Assembly: GCA_002794785.1 (NCBI GenBank)
Contig: NBBA01000003.1
Location: 2,416,716 to 2,480,715 of the forward strand
Origin: Coniferiporia sulphurascens
Lineage: Eukaryota; Basidiomycota; Agaricomycetes; Hymenochaetales; Hymenochaetaceae
Reading direction: 5' to 3'
Length of the DNA: 64,000 nucleotides
A program made the translations under genes and the position numbers. Shown here piece by piece: positions 48,433-58,469 of the stretch. The notes under the pieces were generated by a model. It ran no database searches, was not told where the DNA came from, and saw nothing but the letters and a program-made list of their open reading frames with translations. Each line of letters begins with the position of its first letter. Position 1 is the first letter of the stretch.

Positions 48433-50489
48433 GCGTAAACTAGAGGTTTGCGTAGTGATGAAATGTACATCGTCAATGCGTTCGGATAGAGGTACCTTTA
48501 TACAAGTGAGATCGGCACTGAAGCATAATGTCACCTAAGTGCCGCTAACCACAGATACATCGCATGGAGGGCTCTAACCCTTATCCTAGATCCATCTGGG
48601 CTTCCCTACGGAGGTCCGCTCATTGGGAAAGTCTAATTTGACATAACGCGGGAGAAATGTAATGAAGGGAAGCACGAACGGTTGAATCAGGGATATGACC
48701 TACAGCACGGTGTAACTCCTTCACTTTTCGTGCCACGGCAGTATTTGCAGCGCGCATGCCTCCAGGTTGTGTGCAGGTTGGTTGCTGTAAGGAAGATCAG
48801 AATGTCCGGGTCAGCAATATGATCAGCTTGAACTCGAACGTAATAACATATTTGCTATAGCCGTGATATGCCATTATTTGACCAAGGCTGTTTTGAGAAT
48901 TTTGAGACGGTATTATCCTTCACGGCAAATCGCTAATCCCCGCGAACTGACTAACCAGAATATGGGTCTCAGATCATAGTGTATCGAGAAGATATCGAGC
49001 GAAATGAACTTCAACTTGAAAGTCGCAACAAGTGCAAGTCACGTGTATGGCACGTGTCAGTTTGATAATCGACATAGGCCGTGACTTCGATCAATTCCGC
49101 GGAGTCCGGCTAAGCATTTCACTTGTTCTCCTATCTTCGCACAGGTTCTGTCTTTCTTCAGTTACCGGAAACAATCTACGATCTAGAAAAGACTAGTAGC
49201 TGGCCAGGTCTACATTAAGACCTACAAGCTTTTCGCTCTTCGCTCGCTGGAGTTCACAGTCTTTGCTGAGCGTTCGTTGGCAGCAGGCTTTTTGAGAAAA
49301 TCTTTACGAGTGCTTTAAAGTCACATCGAATCGAAATTAAAAACGCATCAGAAGGGAATCAATATCCTGCGCTTACGCAGAAACTCGACATAAACACACA
49401 CCCGACTTCGCTCTTCCGCGTTCCCCATTTGGTACTCAATGTTCATCATGCCTTCGGGAGTCTGCATGTTTTTTTAGCCCTGTGCATCATTCACCGGAGC
49501 TCATTCATGATTATTGCCACAGATAACTCTCCACCCACTACGACTTTCATGGAGAGCTCAACAATATTGTGCTAACGTCCAGGCGTCACTCTTTCTGCCA
49601 GGGCTCAGGTCATTGGCTGGAAAGGCTGTATAGCTTCATCGGACAGCATCTGGAGTTAGCTTCAAGTCGAAAAACAGCATGGTTACGAACCGGAGGCGAT
49701 CGATACTCGGCTTCTGATGCAACGCGCCTGGGCGTGATTAACCAATTTCCGGTTGCGCTTACAAGGAGGATACTATTCACAATAACGTGGGTTAGCGTCT
49801 TTTGGACATGTCAGGTTTAAATTAATACGCGGCCTACTCAAGATCTTCGATGCTCCGCCCAAGCGCCCTGCTGAAGAAGAGAAGAAGCGGACTATGCTCT
49901 CCTTTACGAAGAGTGCTGAGTAGTGATATCCTTGATGGCTAGGTCAATACACTGGGCAGCAATTTCATTTTCCTATTTAAACTGTACACATGTGTCTCTG
50001 GTTCTCCGATGCAGAGAAAGCCGTCCCCACAGCTTTAGAACTCATCAAGTCCGCGCGGTGGTAGATCCTTCATTTAGGAGGGTGTTTATTCGTTTAATCG
50101 GAGTTTTAATTGCGGTTCACCCGTATGTCTCTTTCCTTGCGTTACGCTACTTTTCTTTGAACTTATATCTTCTTCAGCTTCTAAATGGACCACACGGGTG
50201 ACGTTTGTTTGTCTAAATTCTATCTCCACTTTCAAGTCGTCACGATGCTGCATACAGCGTGGTGGCGACAATCCTTCTTTCATGGTAATATTTGTCTGAG
50301 TATGAGATAAAAGGCTTTAATTTACACTAAATTTAGGATGCATTGCCGATTGTTTACTATAAGGGGAATGACTCCGGAAGTGCGGTAAAAATGGTGTTTA
50401 TCTCTTTTCACGCGTTTCGCGGTACTTTTCGGCGAGGTAACTGCACATTTCTGCATTAGAAATAGTTCGATGTGAACAGATTGCGATGC
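48433..50489. other. Intergenic stretch of about 2 kb
   Basis: No supported gene. Frames at 49569-49820 and 49923-50201 (plus) lack motifs and coding character. Confidence 0.45.
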
Positions 50490-51309
50490 TCACCCCTCTC
50501 CACCCCATAGTCCGAGTAAGCCTGCGGTCACCGCGCCTACGGTACCACGATCCCATGTAGGGCGGTCCCAGTTTGTATAAGCCGCATAACCAACACCGCC
50601 GAGGACGCCGACGTTTAACAACCCTAAGACCCCACCGAATACTCCAGGACGAAGAACCGTCTCCCTCGCGTGGCGATACAAAACGGCGCCTTCTTTCTTC
50701 GCACGTTTCTTCTCAGCGCGTCCGCGCGGAGTCTGGGAGTAGCGCTCTGCGGCAAAGCCCTCCAGCCCAAAAAGTGCGAGAATAGAAACTGCTCCTGTTC
50801 CGAGCACTCGTGGGTCACGACGTAGTATTGGTGAGGTGTAAAGGGCGTATCCGGCATAGGAAATAATGCCAACGTTTACTGAAGTGGTTTTGTCATGAGC
50901 TAAGAGTGCATAACCCAGTGTTCCGCAACTTTATATACGCACCGACGCCAATAAGCCCCCCAGCTACCCCAGGACGAAGAAGCTGCTCCCTAGCGTGCTC
51001 CCAATATCCTTCGACCTCGTGCTCAGCTTTGTGCAACTGACGCCGTACGCGACGCTTGCGCTTTTCCGAGCCATTCACATTAGTATCCTCGTCCTCGGAA
51101 GAAGTGAAGTCGACTACGGGATCCGCCTCGCTGGTGAGGGTGGCAGGATTACTCTTAAAGTTATTCGGGACTAGATTGACCTTTGCGGCGTCGTCTGCGA
51201 CGCCTGCGACGGCGGGCGAATCTTGCTCAGTGGTGAATAGACCCTGATCGGGTTTCGGCTGCTGTGAGGCGGGAGGAGCATTGTGTGCGGCGACGTTGGC
51301 GTAGGACAT
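50490..51309 (-). CDS. OM14-like mitochondrial outer-membrane protein
   Basis: Two exons (50943-51309 and 50490-50878) joined in phase across a 64-nt intron, about 251 residues. The N-terminus MSYANVAAHNAPPASQQPKP and the following acidic linker (DFTSSEDEDTNVNG) resemble basidiomycete proteins with an OM14 C-terminal domain. Then come a basic stretch (KRKRRVRRQLHKAEHEVEGY) and two homologous modules: HAREQLLRPGVAGGLIGVVN and HARETVLRPGVFGGVLGLLN. Each module continues into a glycine-rich hydrophobic helix (NVGIISYAGYALYTS, NVGVLGGVGYAAYTNW). Additional helices are AVSILALFGLEGFAA and GAVTAGLLGLWGG. In yeast, OM14 sits in the mitochondrial outer membrane and acts as a receptor for cytosolic ribosomes; that role here is by family analogy only. 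The C-terminus ends at GGEG, somewhat short for the domain. Confidence 0.72.
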
Positions 51310-51712
51310 GATGGCGGTAGTGAAGGTTAGAGCGTTGTCGAAGATGAAATCCTTTTATTCATTTTCCACAACTCCCCCAGGAGAAATATAAGGGGGCGCA
51401 AAGGGTTATGACGTCGCGCGTGGATCCCACGACGTCACTGGGGCCACTGCCGCGGGCCACGTGATACGAACGTCGCCGAAAAGGGCCCTCTATTGCATAG
51501 TTTCTCAGTTCTTATGTTTGCTCTGGACACTTTCAGTTTTTGGGCTCGTGGGATAGATATCATATTATAGTACAGGAAAGCCACAATTCCATTTCTCTCA
51601 AATTAAAATGTGAAGCGATGGTACGTGAATTCTGTTCATCGTGAGGCGAGCGTATATCCCTCACGATCAAAAAAACCGGGTCGTATTTATACCACCATTC
51701 CTGTTTTACGTT
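51310..51712. other. Intergenic region between the OM14-like gene and the first SDR
   Basis: GC-rich near 51400-51480, probably the upstream region of the OM14-like gene (transcribed leftwards). From about 51530 the sequence matches 54080 onwards, the start of the duplicated SDR unit. Confidence 0.5.
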
Positions 51713-52914
51713 TTACCAGGCGGTATGACCTCCAGTGACGAGGATGCTTAAATAAGATAGCGGTAAATATATTATCAAGCCTACATATAACTAGGGATGG
51801 TACTCACTCGCTTCCTGTACAGAAACTTGAGGCGTCCGAGGCCAGCCAAGTGACGACACCACGTAATTCGTCTGGTCTACCAATCCGTCCCAGTGGGTTC
51901 TGCGAGGACCAATCTTCAGCTATATGTTCGTAGTTGTCAATATATACAGCAGTCATCCTGCACGGCTAGAGGTGAGTTACGATCATGGTTATTATGGCGA
52001 GACACGTACGGCGTGTAGATGTATCCCGGAGAGAGCGTGTTTACTCTAATTCCCTTTGGTCCCAGCTCACAAGCCATACTCCTCCCCATCTGTACAACAG
52101 CAGACTTGCTTGTGCAGTACGCTATGCTTGGAGGAACCTGTTGTGGGGATGTACATTCAGCCCAGGACAGAAAGCGATAAGTCAAAAAGCTCCGGACGTA
52201 CAAGAGAGACACTCCCAGCCATTGATGCAATCAATATAATGCTCCCAGGAGTTCCAAACTTTACCATCTGTCGTCCCGCAGCTTGTGCAGTATATAGGAC
52301 GCCATTTACATTAACAGACATCACCTCATTGAACACGGCCGCAGAATGTTCCAAGCATCCTTCGGTGCGCACAATACCCGCACCAGCGATACACACATCC
52401 ATCCGCCCTTCCTTTTCGGCGACCTTTTCTACAACGTCCCAGATGGCACTTTGGTCGGTGACATCTACGCTTATGTACTCGAGACGCGCGCTGTCTATCA
52501 GGCCTAGTCGAGAGACGTACGTCTGTGTCGCGCTGAATGATTCATCTGGCTTGGTAGGCAGGTCAAGGCAGTATACTGTGGCCCCTGCTTCTGCGAGAGC
52601 CTCGGAAATCTCTAGTCCGAGACCACGCTGTGCTCCGGTGACGACTGCGACACGGCCAGCGAGGGAGAACTCTTTTTCGAGGAGTGTAGCGCGAGGAATG
52701 AAGGAAGGATCAGATGCCGCGCGAAGAGCGGCTTGAACACCAATCGGACCGAGTGGAGACTGAGCCTTGGATGCCTGAGAGAACATGCGGTACAACGACG
52801 TAGTGGAATAAGGAGGCAAAGTGAATCCAATAGATCTTTTATATACATTCCTATAAATACAATCTGGTGGAAAGTAGTGCCTAGAGTTAGAGCCACGCGG
52901 AGAGAAAGCACCAT
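51713..52914 (-). CDS. Short-chain dehydrogenase/reductase, left copy of a tandem pair
   Basis: NAD(P)-dependent oxidoreductase of the classical SDR fold. Motifs: AGRVAVVTGAQRGLGLEISE (TGxxxGxG cofactor loop), DVTDQSAIWDVVEKVAEKEG, CIAGAGI, NVNGVLYTAQAAGRQM, SIILIASMAGS (catalytic Ser), then after an intron IAYCTSKSAVVQMGRSMACE (YxxxK), ELGPKGIRVNTLSPGYIYTP, NPLGRIGRPDELRGVVTWLA, ASSFCTGS, and a last exon ILVTGGHTAW with TAA at 51713-51715. Sequence like this occurs in sorbose/mannitol-type reductases; substrate unknown. The ATG at 52912-52914 matches the start of the right copy, but a 1-nt deletion about 25 codons later puts that leader out of frame. The first in-frame Met of the SDR frame with a matching neighbourhood is at 52786 (MFSQASKAQ). 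A longer frame from 53008 also exists. Confidence 0.8.
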
Positions 52915-53008
52915 TTGACAGACAGACAGTGCCTGACAAGGGACTCGGAGAATTAAGGCGTCGTGACAAACACACGCCTTTTAAGTGGCCAGATCTATTC
53001 GCTATCAT

Positions 53009-54258
53009 CTCATGAGACTTGGAATTATAGTTTAGGGGCCGTCAGCTGCTTCTAACAATTTGTTTTTGAGTTGTAGCGTGATTCTCACAGATAGCTTCTT
53101 GATTATGTGCAAAAGGGGTAGTTAGCAAGTCTCTTCTGTTATCTTTTAAGTAGTTGCTGCAGTAGGTTCAATATGCGATTTAGAACAAGGCTCAGAATGG
53201 ACAGATCCAAAAGCCAGCTGCAGAGATATTGGGAAATGTCGCTGTGTCATCATTTCACTGATGCGATATCTGATTCATTGAATTATGATTGCGCGAGACG
53301 TGAGACTTCCTCTTCATCCATTTAACGCTCTACAATATCCTGAAACAAACGTTTTCTCCATTCGTCCGAGTCTCCCCCTGGTAGTGAGATTGCATCTAAT
53401 ATCCGGAAACGCTGTACCTTTGTAGTAAACATTATCAGTTACGCAAAGGGAGTATTAATAGGGAATTTTCCATAGACTCAATAAATGCCTAGGGAAAGTA
53501 TGAATACTTCAGCCTCACCCGAAAGAAAAGGAGAGAAGAAATGCACCACTCTCCAAGTAAGATAACTAAGACGAATATGCTACAGTATCCTCACTGCCAA
53601 GGAACGTGGCTGTGGTATATACCTGTGTGATAAGCCTTGGATTGCATAGATAAGCCACTCTGAACTCAATGTATGCGTGATACAGGTGATGCAGAGATAG
53701 AGAGCCGAAAAATGTGGACCGGCAAGTCACACTATTATTCTTACGTAACACATTATCACATGTGATATCCTCCTTACAATACCGGGCCAGCACTTGGAGC
53801 CATGCACGTACTAATAGCTAGTAGCTGAACAACATATAAGTTAGTGATGGTTAAAAACGTCACGGATTACATGTGCTGCGCACCTCCTCTTGTGCTCATG
53901 TAGTGTCGAATAACAATGCAAATTACTCGCTGGCTTTAAACTGCCTGTACCATTAAGCGCTAATCCTTACCGCTATTATAATTCACCTTGTAAATCCCCG
54001 GAAATTGCATTAGGGTGCTCTACTACATAGGTCCTCAGTCATTCGATGTTTTAATTTCAATTTTACAGGGTTCGGGACATTACAAGTCTTTGGGATCGTG
54101 AAACATCATATCATAGTACAGGCAAGCCACCATTTCGTCTCTCTCAAGTAGAGCAGTACGCCACGCGGTACAGGTTTTTTTCCATCGTAAGGCGAGCGTA
54201 TATGCCTCATAATCAGAAACTTTGGTCCTTGATTACTCCATCCATCCCGTTTTATGTT
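53009..54258. other. Spacer between the duplicated SDR genes
   Basis: No supported gene. A minus frame at 53566-53793 lacks motifs. The right end (about 54060-54258) is the duplicated 3' flank of the SDR unit. Confidence 0.5.
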
Positions 54259-55476
54259 TTACCAGGCGGTATGACCTCCGGTGACGAGGATGCTTAAATA
54301 ATATGTCGTTAATTATATTGTCAAGTATGCCTACGACTAGGGATGGTGCTCACTCGCTGCCGGTACAGAAACTTGAAGTGTCCGAGGCTAGCCAAGTGAT
54401 TACACCACGTAGTTCGTCTGGTCTACCAATCCGTCCCAGCGGGTTCTCCGAGGACCATTTAAGTAGCTGTTCTTCTTTTTCAAAAAAGGCAGAAGACATC
54501 CTGCAAAGTTTTAAGTAAATTACAATTGTAGTTATTACGGCGAGACACATACGGCGAGTAGATGAATCCCGGAGAGAGCGTATTTACTCTAATCCCTTTC
54601 GGCCCAAGCTCGCAAGCCATACTCCTCCCCATTTGTAAAATGGCGGACTTGCTTGTGCTGTACGCTATCAATGAACTGTCCTGTTGTGGGGATGTAAATT
54701 CGACCTAGTCCAGAGAACGCCAGCTCAGGAACATAACGTACCAGAGAGACACTTCCAGCCATTGATGCAATCAATATAATGCTCCCAGGAGTTCCAAACT
54801 TTACCATCTGTCGTCCCGCAGCTTGTGCGGTATATAGGGTGCCGTTTACATTAACAGACATAACCTCATTGAACGTGGCTGCAGAGTGTTCTAAGCACCC
54901 CTCGGTCCGCACGATACCCGCACCAGCGATGCACACGTCTATCCGCCCTTCCTTTTCGGCAACTTTCTCTACGATGTTCCAAATGGCACTTTGGTCGGTG
55001 ACATCTACGCTTGTGTACTCGAGACGTGCACCGTCTATCAGGCCTAGCCGAGAGACGTACGTCTGTGTTGCGCTGAACGATTCATCTGGCTTGGTAGGCA
55101 AGTCAAGGCAGTATACTGTGGCCCCTGCCTCTGCGAGAGCCTCTGAAATCTCAAGTCCGAGACCGCGCTGTGCGCCGGTGACGACTGCGACACGGCCAGC
55201 AAGGGAGAATTCTTTTTCGAGGAGTGTAGCTCGAGGAATGAAGGAAGGGTTAGATGCCGCGCGAAGAGCGGCTTGAACGCCAATCGGACTAAGCGAGGAG
55301 GCAGACTGAGCTTTCGGAAATTGAGCCTTGGATGCCTGGGAGAACGTGCGGCATGATGATGTAGTTGCGTAAGGAGTTGAAGTGGATCCAATAACCCTCC
55401 TAAATATATTTCGATAAAGCGTAATCTGATGTAAAGTAGTGCTTCGAGTTGGAGTCGCGAGAAGAGAAAGCATCAT
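54259..55476 (-). CDS. Short-chain dehydrogenase/reductase, right copy, with a presequence-like leader
   Basis: Paralogue of the SDR at 51713, very similar throughout. The start at 55476 opens MMLSLLATPTRSTTLHQITL and continues through an Arg/Ser/Thr-rich stretch without acidic residues (YRNIFRRVIGSTSTPYATTS), which looks like a mitochondrial targeting presequence. The core follows: RVAVVTGAQRGLGLEISEAL, CIAGAGIVRTEGCLEHSA, IILIASMAGSVSLV, then after a 60-65-nt intron DSSLIAYSTSKSAILQMGRS (YxxxK), LGPKGIRVNTLSPGFIYSPY, NPLGRIGRPDELRGVITWLA and SSFCTGS, and the final exon ending VTGGHTAW at TAA 54259-54261. All SDR catalytic positions I can identify are present. The duplicated unit includes at least 150 bp of 3' flank. 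Confidence 0.82.
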
Positions 55477-55831
55477 TTAACAGATGAACAGTGTCTGATG
55501 CCTTAGGACCTAAGGAGAGGAGGATGAGGGCTATGCGACGAGCGCATGCTTTTAATAGTGACTAAGACTTCTTCCGGTCGCTTTCATTGAAGAAGAAGAA
55601 GACTTGAAACTATAGTCTAGAAGTAGTCAGCTGGACTCAAATGTCTGTTTTTGTTTTCGAACTGTTCTCAGGCTGCTTCTTAAGCGTCCTCACGGATAGC
55701 TTCTTGATTATGAAAGAAAGGGTACAGTGAAAGAAACAAGGCCTTTCCGTTACTTTCGGGTGGTTGCTTCGTTGGTGTTCTTGCAGAAGAGAACGTAAGC
55801 ACGTAGATATTGAGGCAGCGCCTTCTCCGTC
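55477..55831. other. Upstream region of the right SDR copy
   Basis: No supported gene. It probably holds the SDR promoter. No clear TATA box identified. Confidence 0.4.
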
Positions 55832-56366
55832 TTAGCGCTGACGACGAGTGGATATGGCACCGGACGGATAGGTGAAGAATATGCAGTCTTCTAGACTGGA
55901 GAGGATACCGGTTCTAGTGCTTTTGGCGGCAGATATTACTCCAAGGATGACGACAGAAATGGTTCCTACTAATCCAAATGACCTGATATTCGTCAGCGAA
56001 GAGACCTTGCTAAAGCCTGAATTAGACATACAGTGCGTGACGATGCCCTTAATGGCAAATCTTCCCTCCTCCGTAAAACCGTTGCCTCGTGTGATATGCG
56101 GAGCAGTGTGATGCTCGGATTAATCCTCGGACTGAGGTCTGCACCGTCAAGACGAGCCAGTCCAGGCACGACGTCATACTGAAGAGAAAATAGAGCCTTA
56201 ATGACACCGACGAGACCTGCAGCACTTTCAGTGTGCCCACGTACAGTCTTTGCTGCGACGAGGACGAGTGTTGCCTCCTCTGGCTGCGAGCCACTGAACA
56301 TTTAAATAACTGCTTGAATCTCCATCATATCACCAAGAATGACACCCGTGCCTTGGTTCTCAACAA
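55832..56366 (-). pseudogene. Relic of a polyketide-synthase ketosynthase domain
   Basis: Reading the minus strand from about 56366: VENQGTGVILGDMMEIQAV corresponds to the ketosynthase motif around the first catalytic His (usually HGTGT-x-GD), with Gln in place of His. An in-frame TAA (56302-56304) follows. Then LVLVAAKTVRGHTESAAGLVGVIKAL corresponds to the second catalytic His region (K-x-x-x-GHtE-x-AAG), with that His kept. Further on, after a frame change, SFGLVGTISVVILG corresponds to the FG-x-GGTNAH end of the domain with the N-A-H lost. Everything else of a synthase is missing. It is a short, frame-broken remnant and cannot be active. Confidence 0.72.
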
Positions 56367-56736
56367 AACTGCGTTCAAAAAACTCGTAAATCGTCTAGAA
56401 AGACAATGCAAAATAATTGTAGCAACGTTATTAACTCACTTGACATCCCAAGGTTCAATCCTTGCACAAGGACGCTACGTGTGATTACAGCCCGTGCCTT
56501 TGAATTTAGAACCAGAAGTAATTACGCAGATGTACAAGTTACTGCCATCTGTCGTGCCCATGAGATTTCCGGCAGATGCCGGGAATTCCGGTAATCTAGC
56601 TTCCGACACGTGACGGGTGAGCTGCTGGCTCACTTGTCTATAATTGGACTCTCCAGTTGTGTATGTAACAGGAGAACCATGAAGAAATTTAAACTGGCTC
56701 TTCTGATATGACCCAGAGGTGTATGTATTGACGTGG
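56367..56736. other. Junction between ordinary sequence and the telomere-attached elements
   Basis: No supported gene. A T-arm-like string (GGTTCAATCC, about 56450) was considered and rejected as tRNA. The first pseudo-LTR begins at 56737 directly with TTAGGGTGGGGGG. Confidence 0.5.
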
Positions 56737-57559
56737 TTAGGGTGGGGGGAATCAACACATGAAAAATCGCCGAAGGCGATTTTTGAAGCAGATGTCGGTG
56801 AGGACAAGGCTGAAAGCAAAGAACAGTTGCACGGCGTGTGCAACCTGAGCTTTCGAACTGAGTTCTCATCAGTGCTTTTTTGCAGCTCTTTATAGGCGAA
56901 GAATCGACTACAAGGACGGCGCCGAAGGCGCCGTACCAGGAGAGTGCAAGAGGCCGTTACTAAACACGAGGCCGTCTCCTTGCACGCTATCTGAGTGAAG
57001 AATGGTGAAATTCTCCGTTCATATCAATTGATATGGGTCACGAGTCGAGAAGACTGTGGTTCCATCAATTATCCATAGGGGCAAGAAAACGACCTGCTGA
57101 TGAGACAGCATTCAGTCGAGATACTCCTGTGGTGCGAAGCGCCACAGTTTCTTGCTTTGGTGTTATCATCCACCCACTCCTATTCCTTTGAAGCTACTGC
57201 TTATGGCTGCTGGACTGCGGCCTGAGTAGAGGCAAAACTCACGCACTACCCACCATGAGGACCGACTATATGCCGGGGATCCCGCAATGGTCATGAGATC
57301 ATCGCCATTAGGCGATGATGGCCTTCGACAATAAGTCCGATAAAGCACTGGGGACTTAGTCATCTAATTAAGACGCGCATTTCACCGGCCCTTCCGGGTC
57401 GGCTACTCTCGTCGAAACTATAAGCTTCGTCAATACCCGGCCATCGGGTTTATCCAATTGCTGACATATCAATGATACGAAAAGACTTCCAAGAATAGTT
57501 TATAAGCTATTCTTGGGATACAGTAACCCGGACTGACAACGGTTAGCCGTCAGTTAGGG
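56737..57559 (-). repeat. Pseudo-LTR A, older copy
   Basis: About 823 bp, starting TTAGGGTGGGGGGAATC. It is homologous to copies B and C but carries many substitutions (for example GTTGTTCC-region and loop changes, a one-base change in the AGATACTCC stretch). The hammerhead core is unchanged. The 3' side ends at two TTAGGG repeats at the junction with copy B. It is probably what remains of an earlier insertion of the same family, now buried by the next one. Confidence 0.85.
56813..56878 (-). ncRNA. Hammerhead ribozyme candidate in pseudo-LTR A
   Basis: The minus strand reads AAAGCA-CTGATGA-GAAC-TCA-GTTC-GAAA-GC, then a long hairpin, then CTT-TGCTTT. See the copy at 57635 for the fold. The core and all three stems are unchanged although the surrounding copy has diverged. 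Confidence 0.78.
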
Positions 57560-57566
57560 TTAGGGT
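57554..57566 (+). repeat. Two telomeric repeats at the A/B pseudo-LTR junction
   Basis: TTAGGGTTAGGG directly at the junction. At the other copy boundaries only a single TTAGGG precedes the TGGGGGG block. Confidence 0.85.
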
Positions 57567-58376
57567 GGGGGGAATCAACACACGAAAAATCGCCGAAGGC
57601 GATTTTTAAAGCTAGGTCGGTGAGGACGAGGCTGAAAGCAAAGAACAGTTGCACGGCGTGTGCAACCTGAGCTTTCGAACTGAGTTCTCATCAGTGCTTT
57701 TTTGCAGCTCTTTATAGGCGAAGAATCGACTACAAGGACGGCGCCGAAGGCGCCGTACCAGGAGAGTGCAAGAGGCCGTTACTAAACACGAGGCCGCTTC
57801 CTTGCACGCTATCTGAGTGAAGTATGGTGAAATACTCCGTTCATATCTATTGATATGGGTCACGAGTCGAGAAGACTGTGGTTCCATCAATTATCCATAG
57901 GGGCAAGAAAACGACCTGCTGATGAGACAGCATTCAGTCGAGAAACTCCTGTGGCGCGAAGCGCCACAGTTTCTTGCTTCGGTGTTATCATCCACCCACT
58001 CCTATTCCTTTGAAGCTACCATTTACGACCGCTGGACAGCGGTCCGGGTAGAGGCAAAACTCACGCACTACTCATCACGGGGTCCGACTATATGCCGGGG
58101 TTCCCGCGACGATCATGAGATCACCGCCATAGGCGGTGATGGCCTTCAGCAATAAGTCCGATAAAGCACCGAGGACTTAGTCATCTAATTAAGACGCGCA
58201 TTTCACCGGCCCTTTCGGGCCGGCTACTCTCGTCGAAACTATAAGCTTCGTCTATACCCGGCCATCGGGTTTATCCAATTGCTGACATATCAATGATACG
58301 AAAAGACTTCCAAAAATAGTTTATAAGCTATTCTTGGGATACAGTAACCCAGACTGATAACGGTTAGTCGTCAGTT
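57560..58376 (-). repeat. Pseudo-LTR B (3' copy of the Penelope-like element)
   Basis: About 817 bp, by eye identical to copy C (63022-63838) at a constant offset of 5462 bp. It lies downstream of the RT gene in the sense (minus) direction. It is followed on the RT side by a degenerate telomeric stretch (58372-58408: TTAGAG, TTAGGG, TTCGGG, TTGGGG, TTAGGG). Confidence 0.92.
57635..57700 (-). ncRNA. Hammerhead ribozyme candidate in pseudo-LTR B
   Basis: Read on the minus strand. Stem I pairs AAAGCA (57700-57695) with TGCTTT (57640-57635). The conserved core box CUGAUGA follows. Stem II is GAAC/GUUC with loop UCA. The second core box GAA and A15.1 follow. Stem III starts A-G/C-U, has a small CU/UU internal loop, and continues as CAG(G)TTGCAC paired with GTGCAACTG, closed by loop ACGCC. 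The predicted cleavage site is after the U opposite 57641, in the context CUU. All invariant hammerhead core residues are present. Self-cleaving hammerheads are known from Penelope-like elements, where they are thought to process tandem transcripts. Confidence 0.82.
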
Positions 58377-58408
58377 AGAGTTAGGGTTCGGGTTGGGGTT
58401 AGGGAGGT
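58372..58408 (+). repeat. Degenerate interstitial telomeric repeat
   Basis: TTAGAG, TTAGGG, TTCGGG, TTGGGG and TTAGGG in a row between pseudo-LTR B and the 3' flank of the RT gene. Confidence 0.9.
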
Positions 58409-58469
58409 GACCGGATCAAATGATTGTCAATCATCCCCGGTCAGAGCTAATAACCTTATTAGCGACGCT

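Noticed and set aside
54779..55276. Plus-strand 165- and 226-codon frames opposite the two SDR genes (54779-55276, 52056-52736)
   Set aside because: Antisense shadows of the conserved SDR coding sequence. They are similar to each other only because the genes are duplicated.
56440..56480. T-arm-like CAAGG-TTCAATC-CTTG
   Set aside because: A perfect T-arm by itself, but no D-arm, anticodon arm or matching acceptor stem lies upstream.
57612..57890. 92- and 77-codon frames repeated in the pseudo-LTRs (57612-57890, 57922-58155 and their copies)
   Set aside because: They overlap the ribozyme and hairpin array and are not kept in pseudo-LTR A, so they are unlikely to be coding.
57911..57975. Second hammerhead-like box CTGATGAG on the plus strand of the pseudo-LTR
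   Set aside because: The following GAGAAAC has two extra bases after stem II, stem I is not formed, and it lies on the antisense strand. In copy A the GAAA becomes GATA. The minus-strand candidate fits much better.
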